NCBI GenBank assembly: GCA_964498925.1 | Contig: CAZCKD010000231.1 | Span: forward strand, 1 to 5,464 | DNA length: 5,464 nucleotides | DNA from: Granulosicoccus sp964498925 | GTDB lineage: Bacteria > Pseudomonadota > Gammaproteobacteria > Granulosicoccales > Granulosicoccaceae | Direction: 5' to 3' | Part shown: piece after piece, positions 1-5,446 of the stretch | Layout of the letters: each line of letters opens with the position of its first letter | How positions within the stretch are numbered: the first letter of the stretch is position 1 | Made by a program: the position numbers and the translations under genes | The notes under the pieces: generated by a model | What the model was told of the DNA's origin: nothing | The model's database searches: none | Seen by the model: the letters and a program-made list of their open reading frames with translations, nothing else

Positions 1-88
1 TGGCGGAGAGGGAGGGATTCGAACCCCCGGACCTTTGACAGTCAACGGTTTTCAAGACCGCCGCATTCGACCACTCTGCCACCTCTCC
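1..88 (-). tRNA. serT: tRNA-Ser, anticodon UGA, with encoded CCA end
   Basis: Read on the minus strand this is a complete class II tRNA that decodes UCA and related serine codons. The seven-base acceptor stem GGAGAGG (88-82) pairs with 11-5. The discriminator is G and the CCA end is encoded at 3-1. The anticodon loop is CUUGAAA (56-50) with UGA at 54-52, closed by a five-pair stem that includes one G-U. A long variable arm lies between the anticodon and T arms, as expected for serine tRNAs, and the T loop is UUCGAAU. The length of 88 nt is typical. It is divergent from yccA. From memory, E. coli serT is also near yccA, so this may be an old neighbourhood. No terminator is visible, since the 3' end is the window edge. 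Confidence 0.98.
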
Positions 89-188
89 GATGGCCGGAAG
101 TTTACAAGATTCCAGCCAGTTGTGCAGCTTTTCGTGACAATATTGGCAATAAATTTGATGTTACCGTTTAACGCAAGCGGTTGAATTT

Positions 189-202
189 GGGCTAATTAGC
201 CC
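189..202. promoter_or_regulatory. Perfect 14-nt palindrome, possible operator
   Basis: GGGCTAATTAGCCC is identical to its reverse complement over all 14 bases. It has no loop, so a DNA site for a dimeric regulator is more likely than an RNA hairpin. It lies between tRNA-Ser and yccA, just downstream of a TTGAAT (181-186) that could be a -35. The regulator is not recognised. Chance occurrence remains possible. Confidence 0.35.
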
Positions 203-320
203 CTAGTTATTGGTGAATGTCTCGGAGATTCACGTTGAATCGACGTTACATGTCGAATATTTCGTGTGATCCATCAACGCAGCAGGCCTCTAGAAGGCTA
301 TAGTGTCAGTACAAATATCG

Positions 321-342
321 CTGAGGAACCCGCTTCCTCCAG
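321..342 (+). other. Leader hairpin upstream of yccA
   Basis: CTGAGGAA (321-328) can pair with TTCCT plus CAG (334-338 and 340-342), leaving C339 bulged and a five-base CCCGC loop. The six-base core GAGGAA/TTCCTC can also pair without the bulge. No T-run follows, so it does not look like a terminator. It would lie in the yccA 5' leader, ending 17 nt before the AGGAG ribosome site. The short direct repeat CAGTAC occurs on its left at 307-312 and overlaps its right arm at 340-345. Confidence 0.35.
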
Positions 343-375
343 TACCAGAGTCTTAATTTAGGAGCTTTTACAGAT

Positions 376-1041
376 ATGCAATCGACCAGCCCAGTCACCC
401 GGACGGCGGATAGTATCCTCACGACCAACCGTGTACTCCGCAACACATACGCTCTACTCGCAGCCACGCTGTTGTTCAGCGCAGTGATGGCAGCTGTTTC
501 CATGGCAATCGCCCCACCACGAATGATGGCAATGGGCGCATCCATTATCGGCATCGTTGTTCTGATGTTCGTTCTACCAAAATTCGAAAACTCAGCTTCG
601 GGCATCGGCATCGTTTTTCTGTGCACTGGCTTGCTTGGTTTCGGCCTGGGCCCAATGCTCAGCTTCTATGCTGGTCTGCCCAACGGTGGAACCATTATCA
701 GTACAGCGATGGGCGGAACCGGCGTTATCTTCCTCGCTCTTAGCGCCTACGTGCTAACCACCAAAAAGAGCTTCGACTTCATGGGTGGCATGCTGTTTGT
801 CGGCCTACTCGTCGTATTCGGTGCAATCCTGGTCAACCTGTTCATTCAAATTCCAGCGTTGTCTATGGCCATCTCCGGTGCCATGGTTCTTTTGATGAGC
901 GGCTTTATTCTTTTCGACACTGGCCGAATCGTTAACGGCGGAGAAACTAACTACATCCGCGCAACGGTCAGCATGTTCATCAACATCTTTAATCTCTTCA
1001 CAAGCCTGCTGCATCTGCTAGGCATTATGAGTGACGAGTAA
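376..1041 (+). CDS. yccA: YccA, Bax-inhibitor-1 family inner-membrane protein, FtsH modulator
   Basis: This is a 221-aa polytopic protein of the BI-1/UPF0005 family, close in length to E. coli YccA (about 219 aa). Seven hydrophobic segments are visible at roughly 25-46, 51-68, 77-98, 106-125, 136-157, 162-181 and 194-217. YccA-specific stretches include VLRNTYALL (20-28), LGFGLGP (87-93), SAYVLTTKK (123-131) and GGETNYIRATVS (188-199). Family knowledge: E. coli YccA sits in the inner membrane, binds the FtsH-HflKC protease complex and is itself an FtsH substrate. It protects SecY from degradation when translocation is jammed. The ATG has AGGAG 11 nt upstream. The long leader and the strong hairpin downstream suggest a single-gene transcript, or one shared with the small gene that follows. 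Function is assigned by similarity. Confidence 0.95.
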   Translation: MQSTSPVTRTADSILTTNRVLRNTYALLAATLLFSAVMAAVSMAIAPPRMMAMGASIIGIVVLMFVLPKFENSASGIGIVFLCTGLLGFGLGPMLSFYAGLPNGGTIISTAMGGTGVIFLALSAYVLTTKKSFDFMGGMLFVGLLVVFGAILVNLFIQIPALSMAISGAMVLLMSGFILFDTGRIVNGGETNYIRATVSMFINIFNLFTSLLHLLGIMSDE

Positions 1042-1077
1042 TTATTAACCCCATCCCAGGGGTAAACACTCGATAGA

Positions 1078-1106
1078 TTGACCATCTGGTCGCAGCTTGT
1101 TAGACC
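1078..1106 (+). promoter_or_regulatory. Weak candidate promoter for the 64-aa gene, overlapped by a palindrome
   Basis: TTGACC (1078-1083, five of six to the -35 consensus) is followed after 17 nt by TAGACC (1101-1106, a poor -10). TG one base upstream (1098-1099) would make it an extended -10. The palindrome GACCATCTGGTC (1080-1091, two-base centre) overlaps the -35 and could be an operator. If it is active, the strong hairpin at 1123-1152 would be in the 5' leader of the next gene rather than only ending yccA. The match is weak. Confidence 0.22.
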
Positions 1107-1122
1107 TTCCGTTGCACCAGAA

Positions 1123-1152
1123 CACTACGGGCCGCTTTTGTGGCCCGTAGTG
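1123..1152 (+). terminator. Strong 13-bp hairpin after yccA, probable terminator or leader structure
   Basis: CACTACGGGCC (1123-1133) pairs perfectly with 1142-1152. G1134-T1141 (wobble) and C1135-G1140 extend the stem to 13 pairs around a TTTT loop. The stem is G+C rich and very stable. Only GTTTAAA follows, so the T-run is short for a classic Rho-independent terminator. It lies 81 nt after the yccA stop and 38 nt before the next start. It most likely ends or trims the yccA transcript, but could also be a leader or mRNA-stabilising structure. Confidence 0.6.
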
Positions 1153-1190
1153 GTTTAAAGAGCACTGATTGATAGCAAAGAGATTCAAGT

Positions 1191-1385
1191 ATGAGTAACG
1201 ACCTCTGGTTTCAAATTCCCATGGCCATACTGCTGGGCTTCATGATCTGGCGCATGATTCCAGCCGCACGTCACTGGCTGAAAAACGGCCCCAAAGGATC
1301 TTCAAAGGAGTGGCTCAACGTATCGATGCTACTGGCAGCCGTGGTACTTTTCGTCACTTTCCTGATTGTGGTGGTTCGGGGCTAG
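1191..1385 (+). CDS. Small membrane protein with two predicted helices, unknown function
   Basis: This is a 64-aa protein I do not recognise by name. It has a hydrophobic helix at about 6-23, a basic loop with RMIPAARHWLKNGPKGSSKEW (21-41), and a second helix at about 44-62 ending in Arg-Gly. The central loop, with aromatic residues and a GPKGSS turn, looks conserved rather than random. I infer that this is a real inner-membrane protein with both helices in a hairpin. The ribosome site is weak: AAGAGA at 1178-1183, 7 nt before the ATG. It follows yccA on the same strand and is separated from it by the 13-bp hairpin. A link to YccA/FtsH is only suggested by position. Confidence 0.75.
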   Translation: MSNDLWFQIPMAILLGFMIWRMIPAARHWLKNGPKGSSKEWLNVSMLLAAVVLFVTFLIVVVRG

Positions 1386-1405
1386 TAACAACCCTGCCCT
1401 GACAA

Positions 1406-1423
1406 CTCAGGTGTTAACCTGAG
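1406..1423. terminator. Candidate bidirectional terminator at the convergent junction
   Basis: CTCAGGT (1406-1412) pairs perfectly with ACCTGAG (1417-1423) around a GTTA loop, giving seven pairs. It lies between the 64-aa gene (plus strand, ends 1385) and the EEP gene (minus strand), and its loop and arm contain the EEP stop codon (1416-1414 read on minus). The plus side is followed by CATTTAAAA and the minus side by TTGTC, so neither strand has a good T-run. Adjacent inverted repeats GCATTTAAAATGC (1423-1435) and TGCACC/GGTGCA (1433-1450) add further structure. Confidence 0.45.
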
Positions 1424-2184
1424 CATTTAAAATGCACCATGATGGGTGCATGATCTGAGGAGCGATAGGTCTCTAGTGATTCTATCGACTCCAGATGTAG
1501 TCCTCGATAGAATACATGGTCCAGATGCTGGTTTAAATGGACCAACCTTCCCTGCCGATTCATGACCGCTTCCGCCAAATTCGCATTGGTTGCGACCTTC
1601 ATAAAATGAGCCAAACGCGCCGGGTTCCACGTATTGAAATCCCCCGCGAGAATAACCGGCCCATCGTGTCCATCCAAAGCCGATTCCAATTGATCCAATT
1701 GATCGACGTACTTTTTAACACCGACAAAGTTAATTGCATGCATATTGATCACTAGCAATAGCTGATCAGAAGTGGACATCGGATAGAGTGTTTTCAGTAA
1801 TAACTTTTGCGTTTGCGATATGGGTTCAGCATGTGGTGACATATAGAAATCACTATCAACCGCTGAGACAACGCAGCCGGTTTTCAGGCCATGCTCCACG
1901 GCACTGCGACGATAGCGGAAGCTGCGCGCCATAAGCCATTCAAGGTTCCCCTTTTGCGTAAACAGATAGTCTGTCGGTGCATTCAGGACGGCTTCCTGTA
2001 GGAGTATCAGATGCCGATCTGCTGACAAGGCCTTAAAGTCCCTTGCCCAATTAGAACCCCGCCCCTTATAGATATTCCACACCAGCACATTGATATCATG
2101 CTCCAGAGAATCTTTACTGGCCTGTCCAAGCACACGAATGTCATCGTCCGCTTTGAAGCTGTGAGGTAAGATTTTTCGCAACAT
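1414..2184 (-). CDS. yafD: YafD-like endonuclease/exonuclease/phosphatase (EEP) family protein
   Basis: This is a 256-aa metal-dependent phosphodiesterase of the EEP superfamily (DNase I, exonuclease III, sphingomyelinase, inositol phosphatases). The catalytic set is present in order: N37 in VLVWNIYKG, E64 in LLQEA, H149 in INMHAINF, D182 and N184 in ILAGDFNTW, D222 in HLDHVFYRGL, and the D244-H245 pair in SSDHAP. The wording of these motifs matches E. coli YafD (about 266 aa), whose substrate is not established to my knowledge. No signal peptide or membrane helix is evident. The ATG lies 3 nt after the stop of the upstream cardiolipin synthase gene and has no Shine-Dalgarno, so translation is probably coupled. 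Pairing with a phospholipid enzyme makes a lipid-linked phosphodiester a possible substrate, but a nuclease role is equally open. Confidence 0.93.
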   Translation of the reverse strand: MLRKILPHSFKADDDIRVLGQASKDSLEHDINVLVWNIYKGRGSNWARDFKALSADRHLILLQEAVLNAPTDYLFTQKGNLEWLMARSFRYRRSAVEHGLKTGCVVSAVDSDFYMSPHAEPISQTQKLLLKTLYPMSTSDQLLLVINMHAINFVGVKKYVDQLDQLESALDGHDGPVILAGDFNTWNPARLAHFMKVATNANLAEAVMNRQGRLVHLNQHLDHVFYRGLHLESIESLETYRSSDHAPIMVHFKCSG

Positions 2185-2187
2185 GAA

Positions 2188-3663
2188 TTAGAGATAAGGA
2201 GAGAATAGCCGGAAGAAATTATTTCTAAGGCGTTTAACTATGGTCTGATCTGAACAATCCAATATTTGTCGTCCTGTTGTCATTTTGTCCGATACGATCT
2301 TCGCAAGCGCTTGGTTCAAAGCAAAGTCATAACACTCCAGATTAATTTCAAAATTCAATTCCAGACTTCGAGAGTCCCAGTTGCTGGATCCGATAAGACT
2401 CCAGTAATCGTCCACAATAAACAATTTACTGTGGTCAAACGGTTTACCCGTTTCATAAATATTGATACCCATTTCAAGCAGGCGTCGCCGGTTCGCACGC
2501 ATAGCCCAACCGACAAATGGCAGATTGTTTTTCGACGGCACACAAACATCGACTGTCACACCCCGCATGACGGCCATCTGCAATGCATTCACCAGTAACA
2601 CGCCAGGTAGAAAATACGGAGAAACAATTTGCACACGCGTTTGGGCGGCATTGATTGCACCCACCATAGTGAGCTGCAACTTTTGATAGTTATCATCCGG
2701 ACCATCAACCAGAACGCGGCAAGTGACATCGGCATCTTTCATTGATGAAGTCCATCTTGGAAGTGCTAACTTTTCCTCAGTTGCAAATTGCCAATCAGAG
2801 GCAAACACGTCGTTGATTTGATCAATAACCGATCCTGTCACCTTAAAATGAACGTCTTGGGTGAGCTTTCTTCGTGCATTCACGGAAGCCGTTTTAGACG
2901 CTAGAACGTCTGTAATGAAATTTCCTTCGCGGATGTTCATACCACCGACAAAGGCGACAGTGCCATCCACCGACAGAATCTTCCGGTGGTTCCTAAGATT
3001 GATGAATCGAGTACCCGAGAAGGTGGATAAAAACCGAGCTGTTCTCACCCCTTTCTTTCGTAATACGCGGTCGGCACGAACCAGACTAAAACCGTATCCA
3101 ACACCCACGCCATCAATCAGCACTCGCACCGACACGCCTCGCTCATGAGCGTTAACCAAGGCGCTGACAAACGCTGATCCGGCTTTATCAAATTCGAAGA
3201 TATAGCTGGACAGCACCACCGATTTAGACGCAGAGTTTATGGCGTCGATCATCTGTGGATACGCTTCATCTCCATTCATCAAGGGGGTTACTTGGTTACC
3301 CGGCAAATAGGCGGCTTCGTGAATGCGGAAACCTAGTTGCATCATTGATTGCCAATGGGCGGGATAACGATCTGCCACCAGTGCCTCCACCGGCCCTTTG
3401 TCTCCTTCGGATACGTTAGGTAGATAATCAGAAAAGGCCGCTTTTGCACGACGCTTGATACGGTTTATCCCGAACAACCAATACAACAAAACACCGATAG
3501 CAGGCACCAAAATAATGATGCCTAACCAACTAAACGCCGCAGCCTCGTTCTGCTTGTTAAGAACGACGTGAATGCCCGAGTAGATAGCGAACAATAGATA
3601 CGCTACGCCAAGTAACGGGTAGGCCATATCGGCACCGAAGTATTGGGATAATTCCTCGATCAT
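2188..3663 (-). CDS. cls: Cardiolipin synthase, phospholipase D superfamily
   Basis: This is a 491-aa protein, near the length of E. coli ClsA (about 486 aa). Two membrane helices at about 14-34 and 42-64, followed by a basic stretch (INRIKRRAK), form a PLDc_N-type membrane anchor. Both catalytic HKD motifs are intact. The first is H226-K228-D233 in NHRKILSVDG, followed by FVGGMN. The second is H411-K413-D418 in DHSKLFIVDD, followed by GSSNWDSRSLELNFE. In this family the paired motifs form one active site that transfers phosphatidyl groups through a phosphohistidine intermediate, joining phosphatidylglycerol molecules or related donors into cardiolipin at the inner membrane. The first-motif context (GGMNIREG) differs somewhat from ClsA, so the ClsA/B/C subtype is open. 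The start has only a weak GAAGA site close by. It is first in an operon with the EEP gene. Confidence 0.94.
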   Translation of the reverse strand: MIEELSQYFGADMAYPLLGVAYLLFAIYSGIHVVLNKQNEAAAFSWLGIIILVPAIGVLLYWLFGINRIKRRAKAAFSDYLPNVSEGDKGPVEALVADRYPAHWQSMMQLGFRIHEAAYLPGNQVTPLMNGDEAYPQMIDAINSASKSVVLSSYIFEFDKAGSAFVSALVNAHERGVSVRVLIDGVGVGYGFSLVRADRVLRKKGVRTARFLSTFSGTRFINLRNHRKILSVDGTVAFVGGMNIREGNFITDVLASKTASVNARRKLTQDVHFKVTGSVIDQINDVFASDWQFATEEKLALPRWTSSMKDADVTCRVLVDGPDDNYQKLQLTMVGAINAAQTRVQIVSPYFLPGVLLVNALQMAVMRGVTVDVCVPSKNNLPFVGWAMRANRRRLLEMGINIYETGKPFDHSKLFIVDDYWSLIGSSNWDSRSLELNFEINLECYDFALNQALAKIVSDKMTTGRQILDCSDQTIVKRLRNNFFRLFSPYL

Positions 3664-3700
3664 GTCTTCACAGCTACGTCTAGGTGAGAACTAAGCCACA

Positions 3701-3728
3701 AGTATAACCACCACAGGCCGTTGGACAG
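3701..3728 (-). promoter_or_regulatory. Candidate sigma-70 promoter for the cls-yafD operon
   Basis: On the minus strand, TATACT (3706-3701, five of six to the -10 consensus) is preceded after 16 nt by CTGTCC (3728-3723, only three of six to the -35). Transcription would begin near 3694, giving a leader of about 30 nt. The inverted repeat GACAGGTGTC (3724-3733, four-base arms) covers the -35 and could be an operator. The -10 is credible and the -35 weak. Confidence 0.35.
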
Positions 3729-3752
3729 GTGTCATGCAAATTAAGTTAAGCA

Positions 3753-3779
3753 GTGACGCGCCGACAATTTTTGTATATT
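3753..3779 (+). promoter_or_regulatory. Candidate promoter for the HAMP-lipoprotein operon
   Basis: TATATT (3774-3779, five of six to the -10 consensus) follows an AT-rich stretch. The nearest -35-like hexamer is GTGACG (3753-3758, four of six) at a short 15-nt spacing. Transcription would begin near 3786, leaving only about 15 nt before the ATG at 3802 and no Shine-Dalgarno. The direct repeat TTAAGTTAAG (3741-3750) lies just upstream. Confidence 0.35.
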
Positions 3780-3801
3780 TCTATCACGCTTGGTGCACTT
3801 C

Positions 3802-4428
3802 ATGGCTCGTTCGTCTGATTCAGGATTTTTGCGAGGGTTACTTCGCGACAAAACATTCCAAGCCCGCGAAATTCGACGCGTGCTGCTTCTAACGTGTGTG
3901 TACCTGGCTGTCACCACGCTGTTGGTCGGCCTTTTCTACCACCAGATGCTGGGTCAAATATTGGCAGGTGTATCGCCGCTGCTGTTTGTATCAGAGGATA
4001 TGGCTCTGGCTAACGAAGCCGTACCTAGTCTGGCTTCGGTTCTGGGTAAATGGCTCATTGTCATGTTGGTTGTCAACGCCATCATTACCGTCAGCTTAAG
4101 CGTCTATATAACGCGCAAGCTGGGTCACCCCATTCTCGCCATCAAACGTGCACTTCGTCAAATTGGCGATGGCCGCCTTGATGTTCGACTTCGCGCAGAA
4201 GACAAAAGTGAGTTCGGCGACATCGCCAATGAACTTACTGCAGCGGTACACAGTATTCGTGAGCAGATCACCGCCGCCAAATCAGGCATCGAACAAGTTG
4301 GAGATGCAACTGAACAAGGTAAAAACGCGGATGAAGTGAATGTGGCAATTAATGATTGCCGACATGCGCTGGACTACTTCCAGGTAGACATCGATGAATC
4401 CATCGATGGCAACAACAGGGCAGCATAA
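3802..4428 (+). CDS. HAMP-domain inner-membrane protein without an output domain
   Basis: This is a 208-aa protein from the ATG at 3802. In-frame GTG (3793) and TTG (3790) would add three or four residues. No start has a Shine-Dalgarno, and ATG is chosen as the usual start. A basic N-terminal stretch with RDKTFQAREIRR (15-26) precedes helix 1 at about 25-48. A short loop of some 33 residues follows, then helix 2 at about 82-103. A HAMP domain at about 104-157 has the conserved proline (P110) after helix 2, a GDGRLDVRL connector and SEFGDI beginning the second amphipathic helix. The remaining 50 residues are acidic and polar, with no kinase, cyclase, GGDEF or methyl-accepting signature. HAMP domains relay signals across membranes, so this protein probably passes a signal to a partner or acts as a structural dimer. 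It is followed after 4 nt by the lipoprotein gene. Confidence 0.88.
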   Translation: MARSSDSGFLRGLLRDKTFQAREIRRVLLLTCVYLAVTTLLVGLFYHQMLGQILAGVSPLLFVSEDMALANEAVPSLASVLGKWLIVMLVVNAIITVSLSVYITRKLGHPILAIKRALRQIGDGRLDVRLRAEDKSEFGDIANELTAAVHSIREQITAAKSGIEQVGDATEQGKNADEVNVAINDCRHALDYFQVDIDESIDGNNRAA

Positions 4429-4432
4429 GACA

Positions 4433-5446
4433 ATGGCAGTCACGCAATCCAGAATTCGCCCGCTCATGGCTGTTACTCTGGCCTGTGTATTTCTGCAGGC
4501 TTGTGAAGACAGCGGTGGCGGGGGCAGCGCCTCCTCCTCTGGGGTGGGCGTCAATGGCACCTACCTGCACGTTTCAGCGCCCGACTTCTACTTCGGCACG
4601 AAGGATGTGGGAACAAAGGCGACTCAACGCATTCAGATATCGAACCGCGGTGCTGATGTCTACCCGCTAAAATCGGTTGCTATCAAAGGGGCAAACGCCG
4701 ATGATTTTTCTGCTGATGCTATCGATAGCGTGGTGTTGAACCCGTCAGAGGCGATAACGGTTGGGGTATCGTTTCAACCGGTGACCGACGGACGAAAGTT
4801 CGCTAACTTTATCGTCGATTACGACACCATTATTCAGGTGGATGAGTCGGTGAATGTCAATGAACAGAATTTTTATGCTGCAAAAGAGCTGGAAAACTCA
4901 GGCGATTATTCAGCAGCTAAAAAGAAATATACCGATTACATTGACGGTCGGCCGGTTACGCCCAATAAACAAAAAGCTGCGATAAAGCTGCCTGTTATTC
5001 AGGAGTCTGAAGTCTATGGTGACGGACAGGACTTTGACATGTATCTGGCAGCGATGGATCTTCGAGACGTCGGGCAATTTGAGGCTGCCAGTACAGAACT
5101 GGACGTTATCTCAACATTGTATGGCGACGGCTATCTTGGCGATGATGCATTGTACTTAAAGGGATACATCCAGCTAATGGATGAAAACAACTACGCCGGC
5201 GCGCTCGATACCATGCAGCAACTGCGTAAGCAGTATCCTGACTCCACTTACTACGACACGGCTCTGTATAGCGAAGCTATCGCGTTGCAGGAACTGGGCA
5301 ACATCGATGCGGCAAGAGAAATCCTGCTTGACCTTCGCTATCGGCACACAGGGATCGATACATTGGGTGTGAAACTACCCAAAGACAACATCGTGTCTCG
5401 CTTGTGGTTCGAAAGAGCGAATACTGCTCTGGAAACTATTGGGTAA
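4433..5446 (+). CDS. Predicted lipoprotein with Ig-like (choice-of-anchor-D/ASH-like) domain and TPR-like repeats
   Basis: From the ATG at 4433 this is 337 aa. An in-frame ATG at 4394, with AGGT 8 nt upstream, would overlap the HAMP gene by 35 nt and place 13 more residues before the signal peptide, so the later start is preferred. Residues 1-23 form a lipoprotein signal: basic n-region, hydrophobic MAVTLACVF core, lipobox LQAC with Cys24. A Gly/Ser-rich linker (about 28-42) follows. Residues 44-132 resemble the choice-of-anchor-D/ASH beta-sandwich (DFYFGTKDVG, RIQISNRGAD, ANADDFS, NPSEAITVGVSFQP). Residues 142-307 hold about four TPR-like helix pairs, for example GDYSAAKKKY, GQFEAASTEL, NNYAGALDTM with QYPDS, and GNIDAAREIL. 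I infer a periplasm-facing scaffold anchored by lipid. The residues after Cys24 are Glu-Asp, so inner versus outer membrane is uncertain. Exact function is unknown. Confidence 0.87.
   Translation: MAVTQSRIRPLMAVTLACVFLQACEDSGGGGSASSSGVGVNGTYLHVSAPDFYFGTKDVGTKATQRIQISNRGADVYPLKSVAIKGANADDFSADAIDSVVLNPSEAITVGVSFQPVTDGRKFANFIVDYDTIIQVDESVNVNEQNFYAAKELENSGDYSAAKKKYTDYIDGRPVTPNKQKAAIKLPVIQESEVYGDGQDFDMYLAAMDLRDVGQFEAASTELDVISTLYGDGYLGDDALYLKGYIQLMDENNYAGALDTMQQLRKQYPDSTYYDTALYSEAIALQELGNIDAAREILLDLRYRHTGIDTLGVKLPKDNIVSRLWFERANTALETIG

Larger units (their letters stand above)
89..375. promoter_or_regulatory. Divergent intergenic region between tRNA-Ser and yccA
   Basis: This 287-nt region must hold the tRNA promoter (reading left) and the yccA promoter (reading right). 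No convincing sigma-70 pair is visible for either. The best candidate for yccA is TTGAAT at 235-240 followed by the AT-rich stretch TATTTC at 258-263, a poor -10 match. A second TTGAAT at 181-186 precedes the palindrome listed separately. The yccA ribosome site AGGAG is at 360-364, 11 nt before the ATG, which is slightly long. Two structured elements, a palindrome and a leader hairpin, are annotated separately. Confidence 0.5.

Noticed and set aside
95..125. Minus-strand tRNA promoter using TGTAAA as a -10
   Set aside because: Only four of six bases match and no acceptable -35 lies 16-18 nt upstream.
306..626. Minus-strand open frame of 106 codons across the yccA leader and coding start
   Set aside because: It is antisense to the well-supported yccA gene, has no ribosome site or recognisable motif, and its composition reflects the complement of hydrophobic codons.
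1537..1755. Plus-strand open frame of 72 codons inside the EEP gene
   Set aside because: It lies wholly antisense to a gene with all its catalytic motifs and shows no domain or membrane feature of its own.
2266..3148. Several plus-strand open frames (2266-2598, 2462-2686, 2861-3148) opposite cls
   Set aside because: They are shadows of the cardiolipin synthase coding sequence. They lack ribosome sites and carry low-complexity, Arg/Thr-rich translations.
3741..3750. TTAAGTTAAG direct repeat as an iteron or repeat array
   Set aside because: There are only two five-base copies in an AT-rich promoter region, which is expected by chance and gives no array.
4394..4432. Earlier lipoprotein start at 4394
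   Set aside because: It would overlap the HAMP gene by 35 nt and put 13 extra residues before a signal peptide already of normal length from 4433. It is kept as an alternative because AGGT lies 8 nt upstream.
4282..4570. Minus-strand frames opposite the HAMP/lipoprotein junction
   Set aside because: They are antisense to the HAMP tail and the lipoprotein signal and Gly/Ser linker, with no supporting start signal. The proline-rich stretch is only the complement of the linker.
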